A stretch of DNA of 64,000 nucleotides from Methylomonas sp. MK1 (GCF_000365425.1 NZ_AQOV01000002.1:1-64000), one strand, 5' to 3'. Counted from the first letter of the stretch, positions 35,744 to 45,258 are shown. Notes: generated by a model from the letters alone, not told the origin. Made by a program: numbers and translations.

Positions 35744-36538
35744 TCAATTGAGCAAATTAATCAGGAGGCGTTTGATTGAAGTGGCTTCGAAGGGCTTGTC
35801 CAGTATGGCTGATACTTCGGATTTCTCTATCGCCGCCAGGCGATTTTGGTTTTGCTCGCTGGTGACCATGAGAATGGGCACCGAGCCGCGCTCGGGATGA
35901 TTGCGGATATGGTCTATCAACTGCAAGCCGTCCATCTCCGGCATGTTGTAGTCGGTAACGACCAGATCAAAATACTGTTGATTGAATAGTTGTAAACCTT
36001 GTTTGCCGTCATGAGCCGTAACGATCTGGTAGATGCCGATGTTTTCGAAAACCCTGGTGAGATATTTCAACGAAAATTCGCTGTCGTCCACCAGCAGTAC
36101 TCGCAGGTCTTCTACATCCAGGTGCGTCAGGTTAAGTTTTTCCGGGCGAACATATTCCAGCGTGGAATGCAGGGCGGTTTCCAAGGCCTGACGGGTAAAC
36201 GGCTTGGGTAATATGGCAATCGCGCCGGCCTGGCGGATCGGTTCCAGGTATTTGATATTCGTCTCGCTGGAAATCAGCAAAAAGGCCATTTCATACGAGG
36301 CATCGTCGTTGCGCAGTGCGTGCACCAATTCCACGCCAGTCATGTCCGGCAGGTACATGGAGCTGATAATCAGATCGGGCCGGGAGTGCTGTAAGCGTTC
36401 GAATAGCTCGGCGCCGCTTTGCACACAGGTAATATCGTTTATATCGCAGTCGAGTAAAAAGTGGGAGATGATCTGCTGCTGAGTATGGGACGGTTCGACG
36501 AGAAAAACCTGTAAATTGGCAAGCTGATGGTCTGACAT
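35744..36538 (-). CDS. Response regulator with two receiver domains, first one degenerate
   Basis: A 264-residue protein made of two receiver domains and no output domain. The C-terminal receiver (about 142-264) is complete: LLVDDSE, phosphoacceptor Asp in VVTDYNMPEMDG, and the Lys of LDKPF. The N-terminal receiver (about 8-130) lacks the phosphoacceptor: the motif reads IISSMYLPDMTG, with Ser in place of Asp, and the acidic pair is reduced to VEPS. The first domain thus probably serves as a phosphate-independent binding module. The start is 3 bp after the HDOD gene stop, so they are co-transcribed. Confidence 0.9.
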   Translation of the reverse strand: MSDHQLANLQVFLVEPSHTQQQIISHFLLDCDINDITCVQSGAELFERLQHSRPDLIISSMYLPDMTGVELVHALRNDDASYEMAFLLISSETNIKYLEPIRQAGAIAILPKPFTRQALETALHSTLEYVRPEKLNLTHLDVEDLRVLLVDDSEFSLKYLTRVFENIGIYQIVTAHDGKQGLQLFNQQYFDLVVTDYNMPEMDGLQLIDHIRNHPERGSVPILMVTSEQNQNRLAAIEKSEVSAILDKPFEATSIKRLLINLLN

Positions 36539-36541
36539 GGA

Positions 36542-37984
36542 TTAGTGGTTTTTCATGCAGTATAGGGTTAAACCGATATGCGCTTGTTTGGCAAAGTGCT
36601 TGGCTGCGATGAAATCCTCGCGAGTTAAGGGTAGTCCATGAATAGAGTGGTCGCAATAAATAAGGCCGACAGTCTTTTTTTCCGCATAAACCGGGAAAAC
36701 GAAGCACTCGTATTCGCCGATATGCTGGCGGATCTGCGCGGTGTAAAGCTCATGATGTTGCTGGGGAAACAGCCAGACGCCTTCTTGCTGTTGTAGGGCG
36801 TGAAACAGTAAGTTTGCCGAGGGTTCGGAATTGTATATGCGGATTTTTTGGTCGAGCGCGATTTTGTGCCAGCCCAGGGAAAATTTTTCGTTTAGCGTCT
36901 GTTTATCCGGACTGAGCAGCATGAACAGGGTTCTGTCCATTTCCACGCCACGGTGTATGCCTTCCAGCACCATTTCAAATAGGCCGTTTAGATCGATTTG
37001 TCCGCTGATGTGGCTGCTGATGTCCTGCAAAATTTGAAATTGCAGCTGCTTCTTATCGCCCTTTTCCTCTTCAGCGTCTTCGAATTTGGCGATGATAGCT
37101 TCGGTGCTGATGAATTTGGAGGCGTCGTTAGCGCCGAATTGCCGGGCAATGTGCACCGCTTCCAAAGTGTTTTTGTCGATCTTGGCTTTTAGGGTTGCCG
37201 GCGACAGGCCGGAAAATTCAGCAACTTTTGCCAGACAAGCCTGCATTGCTTCCGAGTCTTTGCCCGATTTAAGCGCCGCGCAGATCTGATGACCCAGTTG
37301 CACCATTTGCACCCGTCTCTCCGCGGAATCCGGTTTGGCGATGGCCTCTTCTATCAAGCCGCTCAGGCACCAGGATTTACTCAGTTTTTTGCCCAAGTCC
37401 TGCAAGGTAAAGCCTAGTATTTTTTTCTCGGCTTCGCGATTGTTCAGCCCGCTCTTTTCTATCAGTTCGTGGACTTTTTTGGATTGCGGATTGCCGGAGC
37501 ACCAGAAGGCAATATGGCCGATATTGTGCAGTAGGGCAGCAATAAACACTTCTTCCGGCGAAGTGTCGCCCATGCTCAGCGCCAAGTCTTTGGCTTGCAC
37601 AGCAGCGTGCAGAGCCAGTGCAATTTCCCGATTGGCTCTGTCCTTGTTGGTGGACGACAGCATCGCTTCGAAAAACGAACAGGCCAGGGTCAGTTCCCGT
37701 ATTACTTCTGCACCCAGCACGACAATGGCCCGCGATACGGTGCTCATCTTTTGCTTGGAGGGGTTGTAATAAGGACTGCTGCCCACCTTAAGCAGTTTGG
37801 CGGTGAGATTAGGGTCTTGCAGAATCACCGTCGCCAGCTCAATGGCCCCCTTGTGCCTGTCGTCCAACGCCGCGTAGATGTTATGCGCGGTGTTGGAGAA
37901 GATCGGCATTTCCTGCACGCGGAGCAGCTCTGTCCATTCGTCCAGAGTTTGCGGTGGCTTTTGCGCGGTGCCGGAGGGGGTCAT
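36542..37984 (-). CDS. HDOD-GAF signalling protein
   Basis: A 480-residue cytoplasmic protein. The HDOD domain (about 20-215) shows ATVILQDPNLTAKLLKVGSS and AIVVLGAEVIRELTLACSFF, and a partial HD-like site in AALLHNIGHIAFWC. The C-terminal part (about 315-475) resembles a GAF domain (VEMDRTLFMLLSP; CFVFPVYAEKKTVGLIYCD). HDOD proteins take part in chemotaxis-linked and c-di-GMP signalling without known catalysis. It starts 4 bp after valS and is followed at 3 bp by the two-receiver regulator. Confidence 0.87.
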   Translation of the reverse strand: MTPSGTAQKPPQTLDEWTELLRVQEMPIFSNTAHNIYAALDDRHKGAIELATVILQDPNLTAKLLKVGSSPYYNPSKQKMSTVSRAIVVLGAEVIRELTLACSFFEAMLSSTNKDRANREIALALHAAVQAKDLALSMGDTSPEEVFIAALLHNIGHIAFWCSGNPQSKKVHELIEKSGLNNREAEKKILGFTLQDLGKKLSKSWCLSGLIEEAIAKPDSAERRVQMVQLGHQICAALKSGKDSEAMQACLAKVAEFSGLSPATLKAKIDKNTLEAVHIARQFGANDASKFISTEAIIAKFEDAEEEKGDKKQLQFQILQDISSHISGQIDLNGLFEMVLEGIHRGVEMDRTLFMLLSPDKQTLNEKFSLGWHKIALDQKIRIYNSEPSANLLFHALQQQEGVWLFPQQHHELYTAQIRQHIGEYECFVFPVYAEKKTVGLIYCDHSIHGLPLTREDFIAAKHFAKQAHIGLTLYCMKNH

Positions 37985-37988
37985 ATGT

Positions 37989-40799
37989 TTATAACGCTTT
38001 GATTTTGGCGAATTGCTCGTTCAGGCTTTTTAAGGATGACTGCAAGCCCGCCAGTTTCTCGCGCTCTTTCTCGATCACTTCCGGCGGCGCTTTGTCGACA
38101 AACGCAGCATTGCCGAGCTTGCCTTCGATACGCGGCAGTTCTTTCTCGATACGCTGAATTTCCTTGTCCAGTCTAGCCAGTTCGGCGTCTTTGTCGATCA
38201 GTCCGGCCATCGGGATCAGGATTTTCATGTCGCCGACCAGCGCAATCGCAGATTCAGGCGCATTGTCGCCTGGATTCAGCCAAGTGATGATTTCCAGGCG
38301 GCCGAGTTTTCGCAAATAGTCTCCAAGCTCTTGCAAATAGACTTGGTCGTTGGCATTACCGTTTTGCAGCAGCACGTTCAATGGTTTACCCGGCGCAATG
38401 TTCATTTCGCCACGAATGCGGCGGATGCCGAGGATAAATTCTTTGACCCATTCAATCTGTGGCTCTGCTATTGGGTCAATTGCATCTGCTTTATCCAGTT
38501 CAGGATACGGCTGCAGCATAATGGTTGCTGCGGTAACGCCGGCCAGCGGACCAACCCGTTGCCAAATCTCTTCGGTGATGAAAGGCATGATCGGGTGCGC
38601 CAACCGCAACAAGGTTTCCAACACCTTCAACAAAGTTTGGCGGGTACCGCGTTGCATTAGTGCATCGTCGCTTTGCAGCGAAATTTTCGCCAGTTCCAGA
38701 TACCAGTCGCAGTATTCGTTCCAGGTGAATTCGTATATTGCTTGTGCCGCTAGATCAAAACGATAGCTTCTAATCGCTTCATTGGTATCGCTAATCGTAT
38801 GTTGTAGCCGTGCCTTAATCCAGCGGTCAGCCGGGCTGTAACGGCACTCGGCGCAGTCGATGCCGTTATCCTGATCTTCAGTGTTCATCAACACGTAACG
38901 CGCTGCATTCCACAATTTATTGCAGAAGTTGCGGTAGCCTTCGGTGCGCTGCAAATCAAAGCGAATATCTCGACCCGTCGAAGCCAACGAGGCAAAAGTA
39001 AAACGTAGCGCGTCAGTACCAAACGATTGAATACCGTCCGGGAATTGCTTGCGGGTGGCTTGTTCGATTTTTTTCGCCAGGTGCGGCTGCATCATGCCGG
39101 ACACGCGTTTAGCCACCAAGTCTTCCAAATCAATGCCGTCGATGATGTCGATCGGGTCCAGCACATTGCCTTTGGATTTGGACATCTTCTGACCTTCGGC
39201 ATCGCGCACCAGGCCGTGTATATACACTTCCTTGAAAGGCACTTCGCCTTGGAACTTCAAACCCATCATGATCATCCGAGCTACCCAGAAGAAGATGATG
39301 TCAAAGCCAGTCACCAATACACTGGTGGGGTAATGCTTCGCCAATTCCGGGGTTTGCTCCGGCCAACCCAAAGTCGAAAACGGCCATAATGCTGACGAGA
39401 ACCAGGTATCCAGTACGTCTTCGTCTTGCTTGAGCGGGTAATCGGTTGCCAGGCCATGCGTGGCGCGGATTTCCGCTTCGGAATGGCCGACGTAGGTATT
39501 ACCTTGATCGTCATACCAAGCCGGAATGCGGTGGCCCCACCAGATTTGCCGGGAGATACACCAGTCCTGGATGTTGCGCATCCATTCGAAATAGGTGTTT
39601 TTCCAGTTGTCGGGTACGAATTTGATCGCGCCGGTTTCCACCGCTTCGATGGCCGGTTTGGCCAATGGGGCGATTTTCACGTACCACTGATTGGTCAATA
39701 ACGGCTCGATCACCGCGCCGGTGCGGTCGCCGCGCGGCACCATCAATTTGTGGTCGGCGGTTTTTTCCAGCAAGCCTTGGGCGTCCAGATCGGCGACAAT
39801 TTTCTTGCGGGCTTCGAATCTGTCCAGGCCGATATAGGCCTCAGGGATAATAGAAAAGCCATCGTCGTTACTGCGTATCGCCGCATCGACGGTAAAAATA
39901 TTGATCAAGCCGCCATGCGGTTGATCGGCAATCACTGACATTTGTTTATGGCGAGTCCAGACTTCGTAGTCATTAAAGTCGTGAGCCGGGGTGATTTTGA
40001 CGACGCCGGTACCGAATTCCGGATCGACGTACTCGTCGGCAATAATCGGAATGCGGCGGCCGGTCAGCGGCAGTTCGACGAATTCGCCGAGCAGATGTTT
40101 ATAGCGCTCGTCATCGGGATGTATCGCCACTGCCGCGTCACCCAGCATGGTTTCCGGACGGGTAGTCGCCACCAACACATGGCCGGTGCCGTTGGTCAGC
40201 GGGTAGCGCATATACCACATAGAACCATTTTCTTCTTCGGACAGCACTTCCAGATCGGAGACGGCGGTGTGCAACACCGGGTCCCAGTTCACCAGACGTT
40301 TTCCGCGATAGATTAAGCCTTCTTCGTACAGCTTGATGAACACTTCCTGCACCGCGTCGGACATGCCGTCGTCCATCGTAAAGCGTTCTTTTTCCCAATC
40401 CAGCGACGAACCCATGCGCCGCAATTGCCGGGTGATGGTGCCGCCGGATTCCTCTTTCCATTCCCAGACTTTCTCGATAAACGCCTCGCGGCCCAAGTCG
40501 TGGCGAGTTTTGCCGTCGGCGTTGATGATGCGCTCCACCACCATTTGCGTGGCGATACCGGCGTGATCGGTACCCGGCTGCCACAGCGTGTTGTAGCCCT
40601 TCATCCGGTGGTAGCGGGTCAGCGCATCCATGATGGTGTCCTGAAACGCATGCCCCATGTGCAAACTACCGGTAACGTTCGGCGGCGGAATCATGATGCA
40701 ATAAGACTCGCCCTCGCTTTTGGCGGCAAAATAACCGCTCTCTTCCCAAAGTTGATACCAGCGTTGTTCGATTGCGTGCGGGGAATAGGTTTTTTCCAT
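37989..40799 (-). CDS. valS: Valyl-tRNA synthetase
   Basis: Charges tRNA-Val. The 936-residue protein has the class I motifs HMGH (in [14 protein letters not shown]) and KMSKSKG, the editing domain with [10 protein letters not shown] and [10 protein letters not shown], and the C-terminal coiled-coil arm ([20 protein letters not shown]). I chose the ATG at 40799, which matches the MEKTY start of other ValS; the frame extends to a TTG at 40832. It is the first gene of a run that continues with HDOD, two-receiver, PAS and receptor genes at very short distances. Confidence 0.97.
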   Translation of the reverse strand: MEKTYSPHAIEQRWYQLWEESGYFAAKSEGESYCIMIPPPNVTGSLHMGHAFQDTIMDALTRYHRMKGYNTLWQPGTDHAGIATQMVVERIINADGKTRHDLGREAFIEKVWEWKEESGGTITRQLRRMGSSLDWEKERFTMDDGMSDAVQEVFIKLYEEGLIYRGKRLVNWDPVLHTAVSDLEVLSEEENGSMWYMRYPLTNGTGHVLVATTRPETMLGDAAVAIHPDDERYKHLLGEFVELPLTGRRIPIIADEYVDPEFGTGVVKITPAHDFNDYEVWTRHKQMSVIADQPHGGLINIFTVDAAIRSNDDGFSIIPEAYIGLDRFEARKKIVADLDAQGLLEKTADHKLMVPRGDRTGAVIEPLLTNQWYVKIAPLAKPAIEAVETGAIKFVPDNWKNTYFEWMRNIQDWCISRQIWWGHRIPAWYDDQGNTYVGHSEAEIRATHGLATDYPLKQDEDVLDTWFSSALWPFSTLGWPEQTPELAKHYPTSVLVTGFDIIFFWVARMIMMGLKFQGEVPFKEVYIHGLVRDAEGQKMSKSKGNVLDPIDIIDGIDLEDLVAKRVSGMMQPHLAKKIEQATRKQFPDGIQSFGTDALRFTFASLASTGRDIRFDLQRTEGYRNFCNKLWNAARYVLMNTEDQDNGIDCAECRYSPADRWIKARLQHTISDTNEAIRSYRFDLAAQAIYEFTWNEYCDWYLELAKISLQSDDALMQRGTRQTLLKVLETLLRLAHPIMPFITEEIWQRVGPLAGVTAATIMLQPYPELDKADAIDPIAEPQIEWVKEFILGIRRIRGEMNIAPGKPLNVLLQNGNANDQVYLQELGDYLRKLGRLEIITWLNPGDNAPESAIALVGDMKILIPMAGLIDKDAELARLDKEIQRIEKELPRIEGKLGNAAFVDKAPPEVIEKEREKLAGLQSSLKSLNEQFAKIKAL

Positions 40800-41069
40800 G
40801 TTCTGTGTCGGATGAGCTTGCATTAAAAACAAACAATATTTTACCTGTAAAACGAAGGTGAGCTAGAGTAAAAGGCAAGACGGAGTTGTAACTTGCTGAT
40901 TTATCGCGGATACCGGCAGGAAACATACTTTCTGAAAGCGATGTAAGCACCGGCAAAATCTTTGTTAGAATCAGGTAAACGTCTGCACCTTCCTTTTTGG
41001 GAGGATATACAGAAATTATAGTACGCTCTTGTTAGGCTGAGATGTCTCATCAACTTGGTTAAAAATCTT

Positions 41070-41585
41070 ATGCACCTCACTTTTTACAGATTGGTATCTA
41101 TTGTTTTATGCCTCTTGGTAACTGCTTGCTCAACTGTTAGCTGGTGGCGTTATGCAGGTGATTCGGTAACTTTTAATCAAGCGACAATGGTTTTTGAACA
41201 GCGTTGGTTCCTTCTCTATCGCTACAACCGAGCTTGTGCCGTTTGGAATACATATTGGGGAGGAGTGTTGGAATCATCTAAGCTGTATACAGGTACCTTT
41301 TCGCATAATACGGTATACCTCTATAACAAAAGAGAACTATATGGTTTAGGTACTACTGTTTGGAATTATATTGAACCCATAATCATGTCCCTTGAGGATA
41401 GCCGTTTAACGGTCCGGCTTGAGCCGCCTGCAGGCGAAGGCTCTGTGGAATTCGTCACATTCGATCCGATTAGTAATTTAGAGAAACCAGAGTCTGATGG
41501 CAGTTTCCAGACCGATTTAATAAGCATCCCTGAAATTAATGAGCGCAAAGAATGTGAAATGGCTATAACTGCCGCATCGAGCTAA
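41070..41585 (+). CDS. Hypothetical lipoprotein
   Basis: A 171-residue protein that I do not recognise. The lipobox is LLVTAC, giving an acylated Cys at about residue 20. The rest is rich in Trp and Tyr (WWRYAGD, RWFLLYRYNRACAVWNTYWGG), beta-strand prone, with two further cysteines. The ATG at 41070 is preferred over the TTG at 41055. The coding sequence is visibly richer in A and T than its neighbours and is followed by a dispersed palindrome, so it may have been gained by transfer. Confidence 0.65.
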   Translation: MHLTFYRLVSIVLCLLVTACSTVSWWRYAGDSVTFNQATMVFEQRWFLLYRYNRACAVWNTYWGGVLESSKLYTGTFSHNTVYLYNKRELYGLGTTVWNYIEPIIMSLEDSRLTVRLEPPAGEGSVEFVTFDPISNLEKPESDGSFQTDLISIPEINERKECEMAITAASS

Positions 41586-41618
41586 TATTTCGGGTTATTT
41601 TGTGCGGCGTTTAGGGCC

Positions 41619-41695
41619 GTAGGCTGGGTTGAACAGCGTGAAACCCAGCATTGAAGGCCTTTTGCTGGGTATCGCTATCGCTCAACCCAGCCTAC
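41619..41695. repeat. Dispersed palindromic repeat, family A, full copy
   Basis: Perfect 14-bp outer arms (41619-41632 with 41682-41695), built on GTAGGCTGGGTTGA, and an inner pair ACCCAGCA/TGCTGGGT. This is the AACCCAGCCTAC-type element that is widespread in gammaproteobacterial intergenic regions. A half copy occurs at 42267-42294. Confidence 0.85.
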
Positions 41696-41729
41696 AGGGC
41701 TATCGCGCCTACCACATATCCACCCAATC

Positions 41730-42287
41730 ATGACTCTTCGCGACCTAACTCAACAATTCGCTTCGGAAGGCCGAGTCGAAGCTATCATTTTGCGTCCGGC
41801 GCGCGGCGAGCCGGCGGTTGTGGTCGATGAGGCCCGCGCGGAGCCTAGGCAGGGATTGCTGGGTGACCGGCGAGCAAACACTGTTCGTTCCGGCAGGCAA
41901 TCGCCAAAACGCGAACTGACTTTGTTTCAGGCCGAGCATTTACCTCTTGTCGCCAATTGGTGCGGACTCGCGGAATTGGAGCCGACACGGCTACGGCGCA
42001 ACCTCGTGGTTTCGGGGCTCAATCTTATCGGTATGCGCTCGCCGTTTCCTGATGTGGTGCTGGAATGGGCGATTGGTGGTGAGGTGATTATTCAAGTCAC
42101 CGGGCCTTGCGATCCGTGCTCGAAAATGGCTGCGGAATTGGGGTTGGGAAGCTATAACGCGCTACGCGGTCACGGCGGGATGACGGCTCGGATTTTGGCC
42201 GGCGGCTTGATTCGAGTAGGTGACAGGGTACGCTTGAATGCGATTCAAAATGTGGAACCGAAGGCTAGGCTGGGTCAAATAAAGTGA
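41730..42287 (+). CDS. MOSC domain protein
   Basis: A 185-residue MOSC protein, the fold found in molybdenum cofactor sulfurases and YiiM-type detoxifying enzymes. Family marks are the N-terminal GRVEAIILRPARGEP, GLLGDRRA, RRNLVVSGLNL, and the Cys block VTGPCDPCSKM, which carries the conserved Cys thought to hold the cofactor sulfur. It lies between two copies of a dispersed repeat; the last seven codons (ARLGQIK) and the stop fall inside the downstream half copy, so its natural C-terminus may have been replaced. Confidence 0.88.
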   Translation: MTLRDLTQQFASEGRVEAIILRPARGEPAVVVDEARAEPRQGLLGDRRANTVRSGRQSPKRELTLFQAEHLPLVANWCGLAELEPTRLRRNLVVSGLNLIGMRSPFPDVVLEWAIGGEVIIQVTGPCDPCSKMAAELGLGSYNALRGHGGMTARILAGGLIRVGDRVRLNAIQNVEPKARLGQIK

Positions 42288-42294
42288 AACCCAG
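42267..42294. repeat. Dispersed repeat, family A, half copy at the MOSC 3' end
   Basis: AGGCTGGGT followed by a short spacer and GTGAAACCCAG, the same left arm as at 41621-41649. The copy overlaps the final codons and stop (42285-42287) of the MOSC gene. Confidence 0.75.
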
Positions 42295-42397
42295 AACTGG
42301 TAGCTCCGATTGGCGATAGCGTAATCGGAGGAATGGGATGTTTCAAATTCGTGCGATTGCAAATGCCGGGCAAATTTTGCTAATCAGCCATTTGATA

Positions 42398-42670
42398 TCA
42401 AATCAGCGAATGTTCCTTGAGCCATTCTTTCAAAGCGTCGTTCATCCGAGTTTGCCAGCCGCTCCCTGTCGCGCGGAAAGCAGCGATGACATCGGCGTCA
42501 AAACGAACAGTCGTGGAAACCTTGGTTGGTGCCTGTTGTTTGCCTCTGCCGCGCAACACATTCTGTAACGACTCTGGCAATTCGGAAAACGTAGATGCGT
42601 TTTTAAAATCGTCGGACGTCAATTCACGGACTTCACCATCCGCATCAGTCAAGGGTAAGGGATTTGCCAT
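42398..42670 (-). CDS. brnA: BrnA-type antitoxin
   Basis: A 90-residue ribbon-helix-helix type antitoxin (BrnA/DUF4415). The DNA-binding C-terminal half shows KVSTTVRFDADVIAAFRATG followed by GWQTRMNDALKEWLKEH, the family signature. The start codon lies inside the 3' end of the toxin gene (26-bp overlap), the usual brnT-brnA order. It neutralises BrnT and represses the shared promoter; the palindrome at 42967-42991 is a likely operator. Confidence 0.92.
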   Translation of the reverse strand: MANPLPLTDADGEVRELTSDDFKNASTFSELPESLQNVLRGRGKQQAPTKVSTTVRFDADVIAAFRATGSGWQTRMNDALKEWLKEHSLI

Positions 42671-42923
42671 GTTTGCGAGCCTCTCTCGAGTTAGCTTTGC
42701 GAAAACTGATCACCCGGATGCCATCGGGAATATATACAAAGCACAGAATATGGAGTCTATCGTCGAGATAACCAATTGCGATCCAGCGAATTTCGCCATA
42801 GTCGCGCCGGTCATCGATCAAATAGACAGCGGTTTCAAAGTCGAATTCGTCGGCCCGTTCAAAGCTTAAGCCACGTTCTCGCTGGTTTTTGTCGCTTTTG
42901 GCATGGTCGAATTCGATGAGCAT
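42645..42923 (-). CDS. brnT: BrnT-type toxin (RNase)
   Basis: A 92-residue BrnT family toxin, a RelE-fold ribonuclease. Family marks are IEFDHAKSDKNQRERGLSF at the N-terminus, the strand block RWIAIGYLDDRLHILCFVY, and the C-terminal IRVISFRKANSREARKH with its basic catalytic residues. It is the first gene of the toxin-antitoxin operon and overlaps brnA by 26 bp. Confidence 0.93.
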   Translation of the reverse strand: MLIEFDHAKSDKNQRERGLSFERADEFDFETAVYLIDDRRDYGEIRWIAIGYLDDRLHILCFVYIPDGIRVISFRKANSREARKHGKSLTLD

Positions 42924-42966
42924 GGCTTACTGTAACGGTCATAAGCGCAATTGGGCAACTATTTTG

Positions 42967-42991
42967 TTACTACATGCTTGTGATGTAGTAA
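42967..42991. promoter_or_regulatory. Palindrome upstream of brnTA, candidate operator
   Basis: Perfect 9-bp arms (42967-42975 with 42983-42991) spaced by 7 nt, 44 bp upstream of the brnT start. Position fits a BrnA operator. It could also be the terminator of the convergent or upstream unit, but it is AT-rich and has no T run. Confidence 0.55.
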
Positions 42992-43033
42992 TTGCTAAAA
43001 AGAAGGAATAGGGGCTAGCTGGTTTGGCGCTTG

Positions 43034-43795
43034 TCAGGCCCGCTGCCGCTGCAACACCAGTGCGGTTTTGGTGAAGGCCTGCAATACCGGCCCCGCGCCG
43101 GCAATAGCCACCGCATCGACCAAACAATACCAGGCGGCAACGCCGCTGGGCGGGTTGCCTTGCGGCAGGTGTGAGGCTGGATCGATCTCTGCCCAGGCCC
43201 AGGTGCCGGCGCTGGTGCCGACGATTTCCAGCCAGGACGTGATAAAGAACGCTCCCAAGTAAACCATAGGCGAACGGCCCTTGAATAAGTAGCCCAAAAA
43301 CACCACAAACAGCACGGCGCCGATAATGTCTAGGCGCCCAATGCCACTGAGGCCCCAAGCGACCCAAGTACCGCAGACAGTAACAACGAAAACCGCGATG
43401 CGGCGGGCGTGTTGCTGGAACAAGCCGGAGCGGCCTAGTGCTACCGCGGTGAGATAAACCAGACCATGACCGGCGGGCACGTAGGCCGGCACGTTGCCGA
43501 AGCGGTAGATATAGCCTTTCATGTATACGGATGCGAAATACTCGCCGATCACCGCAAAGGTTACCGCCACGGCTACTTGGGTGCGCACATATTTGCATTC
43601 GCCGCGCAGCCAGGCAATCAAAAATAGCCAGCCGAAAAACGCCAGCACGTATTGCATGAATTGCGGCGCGAAGCCGTCCATCGTCAAACAGATAGTGGTG
43701 GTGACAAAGGTAAACCCGGCAATCTGATAATCGCGTTTGCGGTGCTCGGCGATGGTATTGACGGCGGGGAAGTGCGGTAAGGAAAAGAAACTCAT
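43034..43795 (-). CDS. Polytopic membrane protein of unknown function
   Basis: A 253-residue protein with about seven membrane segments. I do not recognise the family. Conserved-looking polar residues lie in the membrane part (GEYFASVYMKGYIYRFGNVPAY, GHGLVYLTAVALGRS, SWLEIVGTSAGTWAWAEID). It starts 3 bp after the stop of the YqaA-like gene, so the two form an operon. GC content and codon use are like the surrounding core genes. Confidence 0.65.
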   Translation of the reverse strand: MSFFSLPHFPAVNTIAEHRKRDYQIAGFTFVTTTICLTMDGFAPQFMQYVLAFFGWLFLIAWLRGECKYVRTQVAVAVTFAVIGEYFASVYMKGYIYRFGNVPAYVPAGHGLVYLTAVALGRSGLFQQHARRIAVFVVTVCGTWVAWGLSGIGRLDIIGAVLFVVFLGYLFKGRSPMVYLGAFFITSWLEIVGTSAGTWAWAEIDPASHLPQGNPPSGVAAWYCLVDAVAIAGAGPVLQAFTKTALVLQRQRA

Positions 43796-43798
43796 AGC

Positions 43799-44221
43799 TC
43801 AGACAAAGGCGTAGGCAACGGCGACATAGCGCAACACTTTACCTAAAAAAATCGCTAACAGCGAGGACAGCATGGAAAGGCGCAGCCAGCCGCCGGCGAA
43901 ACACAGGCCGTCGCCGACTAGCGGCAGCCAGGAAAACAGCAAGGCCCAACTGCCCCAACGGCGCACGGTGTTTAATGATTTTTGATGTTGTTTTGCTAAA
44001 GCGTCGGCGGGATATTTTTTGGCGGCCCACAGCCCTAGCCACCAAGTCGTCATTGCGCCCAAGGTGTTACCAATAGTGGCGATGGCTACCAATTGGCTGA
44101 CCGAGTGCTGTTGGCTGTTAACCAGATAGGCCAGGACCGCTTCCGAGCCCCCAGGTGCCACGGTGGATGAGATGAAGGCGCTGATAAATAATCCCAGAGG
44201 GCCGAGCGATTCTAACTGCAT
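43799..44221 (-). CDS. YqaA-like small DedA-related membrane protein
   Basis: A 140-residue membrane protein of the YqaA/DedA (SNARE-associated) group. Marks are FISAFISSTVAPGGSEAVLA near the N-terminus, IATIGNTLGAMTTWWLG, and WLPLVGDGLCFAGGWLRL. It is one of two DedA-type proteins in the window (the other is at 9276). A 28-bp perfect palindrome lies directly upstream, 14 bp from the start codon, leaving little room for a promoter. Confidence 0.85.
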   Translation of the reverse strand: MQLESLGPLGLFISAFISSTVAPGGSEAVLAYLVNSQQHSVSQLVAIATIGNTLGAMTTWWLGLWAAKKYPADALAKQHQKSLNTVRRWGSWALLFSWLPLVGDGLCFAGGWLRLSMLSSLLAIFLGKVLRYVAVAYAFV

Positions 44222-44234
44222 TTGTTTAGCCCAT

Positions 44235-44271
44235 AAAAAAGCCCCTGAAACAGCTGTTTCAGGGGCTTTTT
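44235..44271. terminator. Perfect bidirectional palindromic terminator
   Basis: Arms 44241-44253 and 44254-44266 form an unbroken 13-bp stem (extended by A-T pairs) flanked by A6 and T5, so it reads as a terminator on both strands. It ends the cupredoxin gene (minus), 10 bp after its stop. Confidence 0.92.
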
Positions 44272-44280
44272 GCTTAATCT

Positions 44281-45177
44281 TTATTTATCCGGTAAGGCGA
44301 TGACGTTTTTGCCGGATACCATTTTGATCAGCTTGCCGATCAATTGCATGACATAGCCAACACCATGCGCTATTTGCTCCAGCACGGTAGCGACAATTTC
44401 GCCGGCACTCATGCCTTTAAAGCGCTTTGCCAGCCAGGGCGCGGCGATAAAGCCGATAGCCAAACCAATCACGGTAGTGCCGGACACAATCGAGTCGTCA
44501 GCTACGGGAGCCGGAGCGGGTGCCGCTGCCACTACGGGCGCCACCACAGCTGAGCTGGGAGCCGGCGCATCGAGTTTAGGATCGTAAGGTCTGCCGCTGT
44601 AATCGTCGGGGAAAATCGCTGCGGTTACGCCAGGGATGCTGGGTAAGTCTTCGCTGCCTTTGCCGACTTTTAATTGGGCTTTCATGCCTTTTTCCATGTG
44701 CTGAGCGATGTCACAATGCACTAAGTAGGTTTTATCGCCGGGCGGCAGGATTAGCGTGCCGGATACTTTGCCCGGACCGCTGACTTCCAAATGGAACATC
44801 CCTTTAGGGTACAAATATTTTGGTAAGCCGTGCATCATCCATTGATGGCGGATTTCATCTTCATTGATGAAATGTACGGTGAGCTTGGTGCAAGGTTCGA
44901 ATTGAAATTCCTGCTGATCGAACGCAAACATGGTGCCGGGGAATTTCTCTGAATACTTGTGTCCGGCATGTACGGTAATTTCCTTGGTCGCGGCAATTTT
45001 ATCGCAGCCGCCGGGCAAGGTGTCAGTGTTTTGGCCCATGACCATGCCGCCATCCATATCCATCAAATGACCGTCGCCGTGGTTCATCATCTGATTGTGA
45101 TCCTGCATTTCTTTTGCGGACACAGTAGTAACAGACAAGGCACAGACCAGTGTGGCAAGTGATACGAATTTGACCAT
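44281..45177 (-). CDS. Membrane-tethered cupredoxin
   Basis: A 298-residue exported copper protein. The signal peptide ends near TVSAKE and is followed by a Met/His-rich stretch (MMNHGDGHLMDMDGGMVMG). The cupredoxin domain (about 65-170) has the T1 copper ligands: a His in RHQWMMHG and the Cys-x4-His-x4-Met set in HCDIAQHMEKGM. A Pro/Ala linker leads to a membrane helix (VIGLAIGFIAAPWLAKRF) and an amphipathic tail. It is probably an electron carrier or copper donor at the outer face of the inner membrane. It is 134 bp downstream of the gene at 45311, same direction. Confidence 0.85.
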   Translation of the reverse strand: MVKFVSLATLVCALSVTTVSAKEMQDHNQMMNHGDGHLMDMDGGMVMGQNTDTLPGGCDKIAATKEITVHAGHKYSEKFPGTMFAFDQQEFQFEPCTKLTVHFINEDEIRHQWMMHGLPKYLYPKGMFHLEVSGPGKVSGTLILPPGDKTYLVHCDIAQHMEKGMKAQLKVGKGSEDLPSIPGVTAAIFPDDYSGRPYDPKLDAPAPSSAVVAPVVAAAPAPAPVADDSIVSGTTVIGLAIGFIAAPWLAKRFKGMSAGEIVATVLEQIAHGVGYVMQLIGKLIKMVSGKNVIALPDK

Positions 45178-45258
45178 TATTGCATTACCTCGAAGGGGCG
45201 TTATGTATAGCGTCGATTATGCCGCGATAGTTCTGATTGACAAGGCTGCCGGAAAGTA

